Assembly (NCBI GenBank): GCA_027533105.1
Contig: JAPZTW010000009.1
Location: forward strand, 186,001 to 250,000
From: Sphingomonadaceae bacterium
GTDB taxonomy: Bacteria > Pseudomonadota > Alphaproteobacteria > Sphingomonadales > Sphingomonadaceae
Direction of reading: 5' to 3'
Length of the DNA stretch: 64,000 nt
Position numbers and translations under genes: made by a program. Each line of letters begins with the position of its first letter. The first letter of the stretch is position 1. The notes beneath the pieces were generated by a model. The model saw only the letters and a list, made by a program, of their open reading frames with translations. It ran no database searches and had not been told where the DNA came from. Shown one piece after another: positions 35,137-43,759 of this stretch.

Positions 35137-35892
35137 ATGTCCGACCTTACCGCCGAAACCCCCGCTTCCGCCAGCCGTTTCTGGCGCGATCCCGCCAACC
35201 AGCGCTGGCTGGCCAGTGCCGCGGTCCTGGCGATTGGCCTGGTGGCCGGGGGCTACCTGCTCGGCAACGGCCTGGTCCGCGCCCGCGATGCGGACCGTTC
35301 GGTCACCGTGCGGGGCCTGGCCGAACGCGATGTCACCGCCGATCTGGCCACCTGGACGATCGCCTATTCGGCTACGGCCGGAGACCTGGCCACGGCCCAG
35401 GCCAGCGTCGACCGGGATTCGGCCAGCATCCGCGCCTTCTTCCGCGAGCTGGGTTTTCCGGCCGACGACCTGCAACCCACCGGTGCGAATGTCAGCCAGT
35501 TCAGCGACAATGGCGTGCAGCGCTTCACCGTGCGCCAGCGGATGAGCCTGCGCACCACCGATATCAAGCGCGCCCAGGCCGCCGTCCGGCGCCAGTTCGA
35601 GCTGGTCCGGCGCGGGGTGGTGCTGGAAGAGGGTTCGGGCATGGCCTTCACCTTTACCCGGCTCAACGCGATCAAGCCGGCGATGGTCGCCGCCGCGACC
35701 AAGGATGCCCGCGCTTCGGCCGAACAGTTCGCCAAGGACAGCGGGACCAGCGTGGGCGAAATCAAGAGCGCCACCCAGGGCTATTTCGAAGTTACCGCCC
35801 GCGACGGGGATTCGGGCGCTGGCTGGGGCGTGTCGGACACGCCCTACAAGAAGGTCCGCGTGGTAACGACGGTGGACTTCTACCTGCGTTAG
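35137..35892 (+). CDS. SIMPL-domain (DUF541) periplasmic protein
   Basis: A 251-residue protein with an N-terminal membrane anchor ('RWLASAAVLAIGLVAGGYLL') and a SIMPL domain: 'RSVTVRGLAERDVTADLATW', then an alpha/beta pattern ending 'VRVVTTVDFYLR'. SIMPL proteins are periplasmic and poorly understood; some reduce oxidative damage. It starts at ATG 35137 in a context with GGGAGA upstream. Stands alone between gloA and the porin-like gene. Confidence 0.88.
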   Translation: MSDLTAETPASASRFWRDPANQRWLASAAVLAIGLVAGGYLLGNGLVRARDADRSVTVRGLAERDVTADLATWTIAYSATAGDLATAQASVDRDSASIRAFFRELGFPADDLQPTGANVSQFSDNGVQRFTVRQRMSLRTTDIKRAQAAVRRQFELVRRGVVLEEGSGMAFTFTRLNAIKPAMVAAATKDARASAEQFAKDSGTSVGEIKSATQGYFEVTARDGDSGAGWGVSDTPYKKVRVVTTVDFYLR

Positions 35893-35918
35893 CCACGACG
35901 GATCGCGGAAAAGACAAA

Positions 35919-35950
35919 GCGGCCTGCCCCGAGCGCATAGGACAGGCCGC
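35919..35950 (-). terminator. Rho-independent terminator after the TorF-like porin
   Basis: GCGGCCTG and CAGGCCGC form the stem, with CC/GG pairs inside. On the minus strand it is followed by TTTGTCTTTT. It lies 23 bp after the stop of the minus-strand porin gene and 27 bp after the SIMPL stop on the plus strand. Confidence 0.75.
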
Positions 35951-35972
35951 CCTGCTCACCCCGTGGGGTTAC

Positions 35973-36728
35973 TCAGAAGGAGTACTTCAGCGTCCCGACC
36001 ACGGTATCGTTCGAGAAACCGTCGATCGAACGGCCATCGACGCCGATGTAGGAGACGCCGATCGACAGGCCCTTGTACAGCGTGGCGCTGGCCGAGAGGC
36101 TGTAGTCCCAGCCGCCGCCGGTGCCAGCCAGGGTCAGCAGCTTGGGCGAAAGCGCGCCGTCGGTGTAGCCGGCATGGGCCGTGACCGTCACCGGGGTATC
36201 CGGGATCGCCAGCGACCAGTCGGTGTAGAGATAGACGTTGTCATCACCGCCGAGCGAATCCTGCTTCCAGGCATAGTTGATGCCGAACTTGGCGCTGGCC
36301 GGACCGATCGCGGCGGTCAGCGAGGCATAGGGTTCGAACACGTTGCCATCGCCGAAGCTGCCGGCCGGATAGACGTAATAGAGCAGGCCGACATCGGCGG
36401 TCAGACCGCTGCTGATCTTGCCGGTCCAGCCCGCATAGATATCGACTTCGGTCGAGCCGTAGATGTCGAGCGGATCCTGCTCGAGGCTGGAGGCCCAGGT
36501 GCCGGCATAAAGGCCGCTCGAGTGGTTGACCTGGATCGAGCCCTGCACGGCGAAATCCCCGCCCGACAGCGACAGGCCGCGGAAGCGGTAGTCAGTGACG
36601 AGGGCAACGTTGCCGGTGACAGTGATGTCCGAGGGCGGATCGGTTTCCTCGGCAAAGGCCGGGGTAGCTGCCAGCGCGGAGCCAGCGATAAGAGTCGCAG
36701 CAACGAGGCTGCGGACGGACGTGAGCAT
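35973..36728 (-). CDS. TorF-family putative porin
   Basis: A 251-residue outer-membrane protein. ATG 36728 has AGGAAGATT upstream and starts a signal peptide ('LVAATLIAGSALAATPAFAE'). The mature part alternates aromatic and polar residues and ends in 'VVGTLKYSF', a typical C-terminal Phe. The start 'DITVTGNVALVTDYRFRGLS' is the hallmark of this family (TIGR02001-type). Substrate unknown. Monocistronic with its own terminator; divergent from the phosphatase gene over a 229-bp intergenic region. Confidence 0.85.
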   Translation of the reverse strand: MLTSVRSLVAATLIAGSALAATPAFAEETDPPSDITVTGNVALVTDYRFRGLSLSGGDFAVQGSIQVNHSSGLYAGTWASSLEQDPLDIYGSTEVDIYAGWTGKISSGLTADVGLLYYVYPAGSFGDGNVFEPYASLTAAIGPASAKFGINYAWKQDSLGGDDNVYLYTDWSLAIPDTPVTVTAHAGYTDGALSPKLLTLAGTGGGWDYSLSASATLYKGLSIGVSYIGVDGRSIDGFSNDTVVGTLKYSF

Positions 36729-36957
36729 GGCAATCTTCCTGTACGATTGTTGGTGCTTCGTCCCACCTGCGTCCGGTCCTTGCCACTCGTTACGGCAGCA
36801 TTCGCACCGGACGAGTCGGACTTGGCATAGTTTTGTTGCAGCGCACAAGAAGGAGGCGTGCAAAAATTACGCTTGGTGGGCGACTGTGCCTTTTCGGTAA
36901 CGGTCGGCCGCGCCGCATTGTCGCTGGCGCTGCCGCTGGCTATAAGCGAATATTCCG

Positions 36958-37752
36958 ATGCTTTCCCGCCTGCGCCAGCTTTTCCGGGCCGCCGAGCCCG
37001 CCAACACCGCCACGCTGCCTGCGGGACAGCGGGCCTATGCCGTGGGTGACATCCATGGGCGGGCCGATCTCTTCGCCGCATTGATCGCCGCGATCGACGC
37101 GGACGATGCCGCGCGCGGCCCGGCCGCGACCACGGTGATCCTGCTGGGCGACCTGATCGATCGCGGGCCCGACAGCGCCGGCGTCATCCGCCTCGCCCGC
37201 GAATGGCAGGCCCGGCGACCGGTCCGCATCCTGACCGGCAATCACGAGGAGATGTTCCTCGATGCACTCGAGAAGCCGGAAGTGATGCGCCACTTCCTGC
37301 GCTTTGGCGGGCGCGAAACGCTGCTCAGCTATCCGATCGATCCGCTGGAATACACGCGGGCCGAACTGGACGAGGTGATCACCCTGGCGCGGCGCGCGAT
37401 CCCGCCCGAGGACATTGCTTTCGTCAGAAGCTTCGAAGACCAGGTCTTGCTGGGCGATTACCTGTTCGTCCACGCCGGCATCCGGCCGGGCGTGCCGCTG
37501 GACGACCAGCGGCAGAGCGACCTGCGTTGGATTCGCGAACCGTTCCTCGACCATCCGGAAAGCTTCGGCCCGGTGGTGATCCACGGTCACACGATCACCG
37601 AGCAGGCCGAAATTCGGACTAACCGGATCGGCATCGATACCGGGGCCTATCGCAGCGGCAGGTTGACCGCGCTCGGCCTGGAAAGCACAGAGCGCTGGCT
37701 GATCGGCGCAATCGAACAGGAGGGCGCGGTTCGCGTCGTCGAAGGGGTTTAG
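36958..37752 (+). CDS. Metallophosphoesterase (serine/threonine phosphatase-like)
   Basis: A 264-residue cytoplasmic metal enzyme with the complete phosphoesterase signature: 'YAVGDIHGRADLF' (GDIHG), 'ILLGDLIDRGPDS' (GDxxDRG), 'ILTGNHEEM' (GNHE), 'DYLFVHAGI' and 'VVIHGHT' (GH). This matches phage-lambda-type/PrpA-like protein phosphatases or diadenosine tetraphosphatases. It runs into ugd after 4 bp, so the two are probably co-transcribed. Confidence 0.87.
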   Translation: MLSRLRQLFRAAEPANTATLPAGQRAYAVGDIHGRADLFAALIAAIDADDAARGPAATTVILLGDLIDRGPDSAGVIRLAREWQARRPVRILTGNHEEMFLDALEKPEVMRHFLRFGGRETLLSYPIDPLEYTRAELDEVITLARRAIPPEDIAFVRSFEDQVLLGDYLFVHAGIRPGVPLDDQRQSDLRWIREPFLDHPESFGPVVIHGHTITEQAEIRTNRIGIDTGAYRSGRLTALGLESTERWLIGAIEQEGAVRVVEGV

Positions 37753-37756
37753 ACAG

Positions 37757-39067
37757 ATGAAGATCGCAATGGTTGGCTCGGGCTACGTCGGGCTGGTTTC
37801 CGGTGCCTGTTTTGCCGACTTCGGGCACGAAGTGGTCTGCATCGACAAGGATCCGGCCAAGATCGACAGCCTGAAGGCCGGGATCATGCCGATCTACGAA
37901 CCAGGCCTGGCCGAACTGGTGGCGGGCAACGTCAAGGCCGGGCGCCTGTCGTTCACGACCGACCTGGCCCAGGGCATCGCCGGTGCCAGCGCAATCTTCA
38001 TCGCGGTAGGCACCCCCAGCCGCCGCGGCGATGGCCACGCCGACCTGTCCTTCGTCTATGCCGTCGCCGAGGAAATCGGCCAGAACCTGAAGAACGACGC
38101 GGTCATCGTCACCAAGTCGACCGTCCCGGTCGGGACCGGTGACGAGGTTGAGCGGATCCTGAGGGATAGTGGTCTCGCCGTGCGCTTTGCCGTCGCCTCC
38201 AACCCCGAATTCCTGCGCGAAGGCGCGGCGATCGGCGATTTCAAACGCCCGGATCGGATCGTGGTCGGCACCGAGGATGACTGGGCCCAGCAAGTGATGG
38301 GCGAGGTCTATCGCCCGCTGTTCCTCAACCAAGCGCCGATCCTGTTCACCAGCCGCCGCTCGTCCGAACTGATCAAGTATGCCGCCAATGCCTTCCTCGC
38401 GGTGAAGATCACCTTCATCAACGAGATGGCCGACCTGTGCGAAAAGGTTGGCGCCGATGTGCAGGACGTGGCCCGCGGGATCGGCATGGACAACCGCATC
38501 GGGTCCAAGTTCCTGCATGCCGGGCCGGGTTATGGCGGCTCGTGCTTCCCCAAGGACACCCTGGCCCTGCTCAAGACCGCCGAGGATTACGAGGCCCCGA
38601 CCCGGATCGTCGAAGCCGTGGTCAAGGTCAACGACAGCCGCAAGCGGGCGATGGGCCGCAAGGTGATCGAAGCGCTTGGCGGCATGGACGCGGCGCGCGG
38701 CAAGAAGGTTGCCATGCTGGGCCTGACCTTCAAGCCCAATACCGATGACATGCGCGACAGCCCCTCGATCGCGATTGCCATGGCGCTGGCCGATGCCGGG
38801 GTGCAGGTCTCGGCCTATGATCCCGAGGGGATGGAGCTGGCCAAGCCGCTGATGCCCGAAGTAACGATGTGCGCCAATGCCTATGCCGCGATCGAAGGGG
38901 CTGATGCGACCGTGATCGTCACCGAATGGGACGCCTTCCGCGCGCTTGATCTTGATCGGATCAAGCAGATCGCCAAGACCCCGGTGCTGGTCGACCTGCG
39001 CAATGTCTACGACCCGGCCGAAGTCCGGGCCAAGGGTTTTGCCTATTCCAGCGTTGGCCGGGTGTAA
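37757..39067 (+). CDS. ugd: UDP-glucose 6-dehydrogenase
   Basis: Oxidises UDP-glucose to UDP-glucuronate for capsule, exopolysaccharide or lipid sugar synthesis in the cytoplasm. The 436-residue protein has the NAD motif 'MKIAMVGSGYVGLVSGACFA', 'VGTPSRRGDGHADLSFVYAV', and the catalytic Cys in 'GYGGSCFPKDTLALL'. Length is normal. Follows the phosphatase gene by 4 bp. The 3' end stops 1-2 bp before the antisense rnpB, so transcripts from the two strands must meet there. Confidence 0.96.
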   Translation: MKIAMVGSGYVGLVSGACFADFGHEVVCIDKDPAKIDSLKAGIMPIYEPGLAELVAGNVKAGRLSFTTDLAQGIAGASAIFIAVGTPSRRGDGHADLSFVYAVAEEIGQNLKNDAVIVTKSTVPVGTGDEVERILRDSGLAVRFAVASNPEFLREGAAIGDFKRPDRIVVGTEDDWAQQVMGEVYRPLFLNQAPILFTSRRSSELIKYAANAFLAVKITFINEMADLCEKVGADVQDVARGIGMDNRIGSKFLHAGPGYGGSCFPKDTLALLKTAEDYEAPTRIVEAVVKVNDSRKRAMGRKVIEALGGMDAARGKKVAMLGLTFKPNTDDMRDSPSIAIAMALADAGVQVSAYDPEGMELAKPLMPEVTMCANAYAAIEGADATVIVTEWDAFRALDLDRIKQIAKTPVLVDLRNVYDPAEVRAKGFAYSSVGRV

Positions 39068-39068
39068 C

Positions 39069-39486
<418 letters not shown>

Positions 39487-39490
39487 GGGG

Positions 39491-40192
39491 CTATCTAGTC
39501 TTTCCGCTGTCGCGATCCAACAACAAAGAAAACAGGATCGCGGAACACTCCCCGTCCACCACTCCATCGATGATGTGCGGCCGCCAGCGCCGCTGAAAGG
39601 CGCGCACGGCGGCGGCGGGATCGGAGATGTCATAGCCGAAGCGTTCGAGCGCCAGAAAGAATGCCCCATCATTCTCGAACGGGCTGGGCATCGAAACACG
39701 CGGGGTCTTGAGTGCAAGCCGGTGCGCGGCAAGCAGATCCCAGTCGAACAGTTCGCCCGGATCCTCCTTGCGCGCCGGGGCGACATCGGAATGGCCAACG
39801 ACATTGGCACGCGGCACGTCCCAGCGCTGGACGATCTCGGCCAGCAGCGGCAGCAGGGCTTCCATCTGGGCATCGGGGAACGGGCGATAGCCGAATTCGT
39901 GCCCGGGATTGACCAGCTCGATCCCGACGCTGGCCGAATTGACATCGGTGATCCCGCGCCAATAGCTCTTGCCGGCATGCCAGGCGCGGCGATCCTCGCG
40001 CACCAGGCGGTGGACGGTACCGTCTTCCTCGATCAGGTAATGGGCTGAAACCTGCGCCGCCTCGTCGCACAGGCGGGCCAGCGCTTCCTCGGCGGTCTGC
40101 ATGCCAGTGTAATGCAGCACCACCATCGAGACCGGCAATTGCCGCTCGTTCCAGTTGGGCGACGGGCTTTCAAAGTCGATCAGCTCGTCCAT
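39491..40192 (-). CDS. N-acetylmuramoyl-L-alanine amidase (AmpD/AmiD family)
   Basis: A 233-residue zinc amidase cleaving the bond between MurNAc and L-alanine. The Amidase_2 domain spans about residues 15-165. It has the zinc-binding His in 'VVLHYTGM', 'SAHYLIEEDGTVHRLVREDR', 'AWHAG', and the second ligand pair region 'VVGHSDVAPARKEDPGELFD'. The last 60 residues resemble a peptidoglycan-binding domain ('AVRAFQRRWRPHIIDGVVDG'). No signal peptide is seen, so it may be cytoplasmic and recycle muropeptides like AmpD. No beta-lactamase or ampG gene is adjacent. rnpB follows on the same strand. Confidence 0.9.
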   Translation of the reverse strand: MDELIDFESPSPNWNERQLPVSMVVLHYTGMQTAEEALARLCDEAAQVSAHYLIEEDGTVHRLVREDRRAWHAGKSYWRGITDVNSASVGIELVNPGHEFGYRPFPDAQMEALLPLLAEIVQRWDVPRANVVGHSDVAPARKEDPGELFDWDLLAAHRLALKTPRVSMPSPFENDGAFFLALERFGYDISDPAAAVRAFQRRWRPHIIDGVVDGECSAILFSLLLDRDSGKTR

Positions 40193-40219
40193 TTCCCCTC
40201 CGCAGCCGGCTCTGACCCA

Positions 40220-40861
40220 TCAGGCTCCGGGCAGCACCGCGCCCAGTACCAGCGCATCCTCGGTAAGCGCGAATTGCAGGCCGCCGCCCTGACGCGCCGC
40301 AATCTGATACAACATGAAGGCCGGGGCATTGCGGCTGGTGAGGCCGTCCTCGCCCAACACCCCTTCCAGCGCCGCGCCGATCGCCTGGTCAAAAGCGATC
40401 CGCGGCCCGGCGGCGCGCACCACGATCTCGCTGGCCCCGCCCCGGCTCTCCGCACCGATATCCAGTGTGCCCCCGCGCACCAGGGCTTCCATGCCGAGCA
40501 AGGCAAAGTTCAGCAGCACCTTGACCGCCGGCTTGGGCATTGTTGCCACGCCCAGCGCCCAGTTGACGCTGACCCGCGCATTGTTCCCGGCGAGCGCATC
40601 GACCAGCGCGCGCGGTTCCTCGACGGCGACCATGTCGCCAAAGCCACCCGCCGCACCAAAGGCCAGGCGGAAGAACTTGAGCTTGTCGGCGCTGATCTTC
40701 GCGCTCTGCTCCAGCAGTTCGAAGCAGCGCTTGCGCATTTCCGGATCCTTCTCCTCGGCCAGCAGTTCAAGGCCATTGGAGAGCGCACCGACCGGGCTCA
40801 GCATGTCGTGGCAAAGCCGCGAGGCAAGCAGGCTGGCAAGGTCAAGCGTGTAATCGGTCAT
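40220..40861 (-). CDS. chpT: Histidine phosphotransferase ChpT
   Basis: Part of the CckA-ChpT-CtrA phosphorelay controlling cell cycle and motility in alphaproteobacteria. The 213-residue protein begins 'MTDYTLDLASLLASRLCHDM' with the phospho-accepting His in 'CHDMLSPVGALSNGLELLAE', then a degenerate ATPase-like C-terminal half without ATP-binding motifs. The first Met of the ORF (40891) is upstream; ATG 40861 fits the family better. It is 27 bp before the amidase gene on the same strand, and divergent from the PilZ gene. Confidence 0.88.
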   Translation of the reverse strand: MTDYTLDLASLLASRLCHDMLSPVGALSNGLELLAEEKDPEMRKRCFELLEQSAKISADKLKFFRLAFGAAGGFGDMVAVEEPRALVDALAGNNARVSVNWALGVATMPKPAVKVLLNFALLGMEALVRGGTLDIGAESRGGASEIVVRAAGPRIAFDQAIGAALEGVLGEDGLTSRNAPAFMLYQIAARQGGGLQFALTEDALVLGAVLPGA

Positions 40862-41030
40862 GTAATGCGGATCCCGAGTTTCCTTCCCCATATCGCGGCA
40901 GGAGTCGCAGGGGAAGCGCCAGATCGAACCAATCGGGTGGCCACGATGAACCGGTCCGAAAAAGGCGATCCGGCTTTCACGCTTGCTTTACCGTGATGCT
41001 TCAGACTTCGGGCCGAAAGGAGCTTGCGGA

Positions 41031-41372
41031 ATGGGTTGGATTCTGGGGCAACTGATCGAAGCCGGCGATGCGGGCGAACGCCGCAGCGAACCGCGCATGC
41101 GGCTGGGGCTGGAGCTTGACATGCCCTCCGGCTCACGCGGACTGGTGCGGGTGCTCGACCTTTCGCCATCGGGCATGATGATCCATTGCGAACATCCGTT
41201 CGAACCCGGCGACCGCATGCTGGTCGAACTGCCCGAGGCCGGGACGATCGAAGCGCGGGTCATCTGGAAGCGGATGACGCTGCTGGGCTGCGAGTTCGGC
41301 GAGCCCTTGTCACGCGCTGCCCTGGCCGCGATGCAATTGCGCGCCCCGCCCGCGGCGGCAATTACCGGCTGA
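41031..41372 (+). CDS. PilZ-domain c-di-GMP-binding protein
   Basis: A 113-residue single-domain protein. The PilZ signature is complete: 'RRSEPRMRLGL' (RxxxR) and 'VLDLSPSGMMI' (D/NxSxxG), so c-di-GMP binding is likely. ATG 41031 has AAAGGAG 9 bp upstream and begins 'MGWILGQLIEAGD'. Divergent from chpT, suggesting shared control of motility. Its 3' end overlaps the convergent JAMM gene by 11 bp. Confidence 0.86.
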   Translation: MGWILGQLIEAGDAGERRSEPRMRLGLELDMPSGSRGLVRVLDLSPSGMMIHCEHPFEPGDRMLVELPEAGTIEARVIWKRMTLLGCEFGEPLSRAALAAMQLRAPPAAAITG

Positions 41373-41775
41373 CCGACGAAACGCTGGCGACAAATTCGAC
41401 GGACTGGGCGGCGAAGCCTTGCGGCAGATCGCGCCACCAGCCGATTTCGTCCCCGGCCACGATCGCCCAGACCCGGCCATCCCCGCTCGCGCTGGCCTGA
41501 TCGGTCGGCGAGGGCGCGGCCTGGCCCGCCGGGTGCGAATGGTAATAGCCCAGCACCTGCGGCCCGCCGCCGCGCGCGGCCCGATGGGCGGCAATCAGCG
41601 CGGCCGGATCGATCTCGAAATGGCGGGCCGGATCGGGGTGCACATTGGCGCAGGGCAGCGCCCGTTCGATCAGCCGGCCGCGCCCCAGCAGCAGGCCGCA
41701 GCACTCAAGCGGGTGCGCCCGTGTCGCTTCTTCGCGCAGTGTGGCAATCGCGCCACTTGTCACCGCCAAGTCCAT
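41362..41775 (-). CDS. JAMM/MPN metalloprotease (M67 family)
   Basis: A 137-residue zinc isopeptidase-type protein. The JAMM motif is complete: catalytic Glu in 'HPLECCGLLLGRG' (E24), and 'YYHSHPAGQAAPSPTDQA' supplying H-x-H and the Ser-x-x-Asp. Such bacterial proteins can cut ubiquitin-like or sulfur-carrier fusions. No ThiS/MoaD-like gene is adjacent. ATG 41775 is chosen over 41811 because the latter would run into rluD. The starts of this gene and rluD are only 16 bp apart on opposite strands. Confidence 0.88.
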   Translation of the reverse strand: MDLAVTSGAIATLREEATRAHPLECCGLLLGRGRLIERALPCANVHPDPARHFEIDPAALIAAHRAARGGGPQVLGYYHSHPAGQAAPSPTDQASASGDGRVWAIVAGDEIGWWRDLPQGFAAQSVEFVASVSSVSR

Positions 41776-41791
41776 CCCCAACTGGATAGCG

Positions 41792-42739
41792 ATGAACGGG
41801 GGAGATTCCATCATTTCCGGCACCCTGCCCGGCGGCGAGCGGCTCGACAAGGCCCTGGCCGAAGCCAGTGGCCTGTCGCGCGAGCGGGTCAAGGCGCTGC
41901 TCGGCGAAGGCCGCGTCGCCCTGTCCGGCCGGGTGGTGAGCCAGGCGAGCCTCAAACCCGGCCCCGGCACCTCCTTCGCGATAACCGTTCCTGCCGCCGC
42001 GCCCGCCACGGCCGCTGCGCAGGATATCCCGCTCTCCATCGTTTTCGAGGACGAGCACCTGATCGTGGTCGACAAGCCGGCCGGGCTGGTGGTCCATCCT
42101 GCCGCCGGCAACCTCGACGGCACTCTGGTCAACGCCCTGCTGCATCATTGCCGGGGGCAGCTTTCGGGGATAGGCGGCGTGGCGCGGCCGGGGATCGTCC
42201 ACCGGATCGACAAGGACACTTCCGGGCTGCTCGTGGTCGCCAAGACCGACGCCGCGCACGAAGGGCTGGCCCGGCAATTTGCCGATCACTCGATCCACCG
42301 CGCTTATCGCGCCGTGGTCGCCGGAACCCCGGTGCCGCCCAGCGGCACGGTCCGCGGCAACATCGGGCGCTCAGCAACCAACCGCAAGAAAATGGCGCTG
42401 GTTCCCGAAGGCCACGGCAAGCATGCCGTGACGCATTTCAAGACCATCGAAAGCTTCGTTTCCGCCAGTCTGATCGAATGCCGGCTCGAAACCGGCCGCA
42501 CCCATCAGGTGCGCGTTCACATGGCATCAATCGGCCATCCGCTATTGGGCGATCCTGTCTATGGACGCACACCGCAGCGGCTTCGCCCGATTCTCACCCA
42601 GCTTCACTTCGCCCGGCAAGCTCTGCACGCTGCAGAGTTGGGCTTCATCCATCCCGTCACGGGGGTGGCGCAAAGCTTCGCTTCTGCGCTGCCTGCCGAC
42701 ATGGCGGGGCTGTTGGTCGAATTGAGGAATGCAAGCTGA
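41792..42739 (+). CDS. rluD: 23S rRNA pseudouridine synthase RluD-like
   Basis: Makes pseudouridines in 23S rRNA. The 315-residue protein has an N-terminal S4 domain ('RLDKALAEASGLSRERVKAL') and the catalytic motif 'GIVHRIDKDTSGLLVVAKT' with the essential Asp in RxDxxTSG. 'GRTHQVRVHMASIGHPLLGD' follows near the C-terminus. ATG 41792 is chosen for S4-domain alignment; the longer ORF start is in the overlapping JAMM region. RluD versus RluC cannot be separated here beyond the S4 domain and length. Confidence 0.9.
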   Translation: MNGGDSIISGTLPGGERLDKALAEASGLSRERVKALLGEGRVALSGRVVSQASLKPGPGTSFAITVPAAAPATAAAQDIPLSIVFEDEHLIVVDKPAGLVVHPAAGNLDGTLVNALLHHCRGQLSGIGGVARPGIVHRIDKDTSGLLVVAKTDAAHEGLARQFADHSIHRAYRAVVAGTPVPPSGTVRGNIGRSATNRKKMALVPEGHGKHAVTHFKTIESFVSASLIECRLETGRTHQVRVHMASIGHPLLGDPVYGRTPQRLRPILTQLHFARQALHAAELGFIHPVTGVAQSFASALPADMAGLLVELRNAS

Positions 42740-42838
42740 GCGATCAGTGTAACTAGAAAGTCTGTGTGGCTGCCACCACGAAGATGCCTCTAAAGGGTCT
42801 TTTAACGGCAAGCCGACAATGAAAGGACGGTTAGTCGA

Positions 42839-43759
42839 ATGTCCGAGAAGAAGCGCAACCTGCCCGCGAACGGCGGCTCGACCATGCCCAGCCTGGGCGC
42901 GGAACAGAGCCTCAACCGCTATCTGACCGAGATCAAGAAGTTCCCGGTGCTGACGGCGGAGCAGGAATACATGCTCGCCAAGCGTTATCAGGAACACCAG
43001 GATCCCGAAGCCGCCAAGCAACTGGTCACCAGCCACCTGCGGCTCGTGGCCAAGATCGCCATGGGCTATCGCGGCTATGGCCTGCCGGTGTCGGAACTGA
43101 TTGCCGAGGGCAACATCGGGCTGATGCAGGGCGTCAAGAAGTTCGAACCCGATCGCGGCTTCCGCCTGGCCACCTATGCCATGTGGTGGATCAAGGCGAG
43201 CATGCAGGAATTCATCCTGCGCAGCTGGTCGCTGGTCAAGATGGGCACCACCGCCGCGCAGAAGAAGCTGTTTTTCAACCTGCGCCGGATGAAGAAGAAC
43301 CTCGACGCCTACGAGGATTCGGATCTCCACCCCGATCAGGTCAAGGCCATCGCCACAAAGCTGGGCGTGTCAGAGACCGAAGTGGTCAACATGAACCGCC
43401 GGATGATGATGGGCGGCGATGCTTCGCTGAACGTCTCGTTCAACGAGGAAGGCGAAGGCCAGTGGCAGGACATGCTGCAGGACGATACGCCGCTGCAGGA
43501 CGAGATGGTGGCCGATGCCGAAGAGGCAACGATGCGCCACGCCCTGCTGACCGAAGCACTGGGCAGCCTCAACGAGCGTGAGCGCCATATCCTGACCCAG
43601 CGCCGCCTGATTGACGATCCGCAGACGCTGGAGGAGCTGAGCCAGGAATACCAGGTCAGCCGCGAACGCGTCCGCCAGATCGAGGTGCGCGCCTTCGAAA
43701 AGCTCCAGAAGGCCATGCTGCGCATCGCCGGTGAGCGGCGACTGCTGACGGCAGCCTAA
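42839..43759 (+). CDS. rpoH: Heat-shock sigma factor RpoH (sigma-32)
   Basis: A 306-residue sigma factor for heat-shock promoters. Region 2 is clear ('LRLVAKIAMGYRGYGLPVSE', 'MWWIKASMQEFILRSWSLVK'), followed by the RpoH box 'AAQKKLFFNLRRMKK', which tells it from other sigma-70 proteins. Region 4.2 ends with 'VSRERVRQIEVRAFEKLQKA'. clpP, clpX and tig, usual members of such regulons, are 8-14 kb away. The stop codon overlaps the stop of the convergent araC-type gene by 4 bp. Confidence 0.97.
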   Translation: MSEKKRNLPANGGSTMPSLGAEQSLNRYLTEIKKFPVLTAEQEYMLAKRYQEHQDPEAAKQLVTSHLRLVAKIAMGYRGYGLPVSELIAEGNIGLMQGVKKFEPDRGFRLATYAMWWIKASMQEFILRSWSLVKMGTTAAQKKLFFNLRRMKKNLDAYEDSDLHPDQVKAIATKLGVSETEVVNMNRRMMMGGDASLNVSFNEEGEGQWQDMLQDDTPLQDEMVADAEEATMRHALLTEALGSLNERERHILTQRRLIDDPQTLEELSQEYQVSRERVRQIEVRAFEKLQKAMLRIAGERRLLTAA

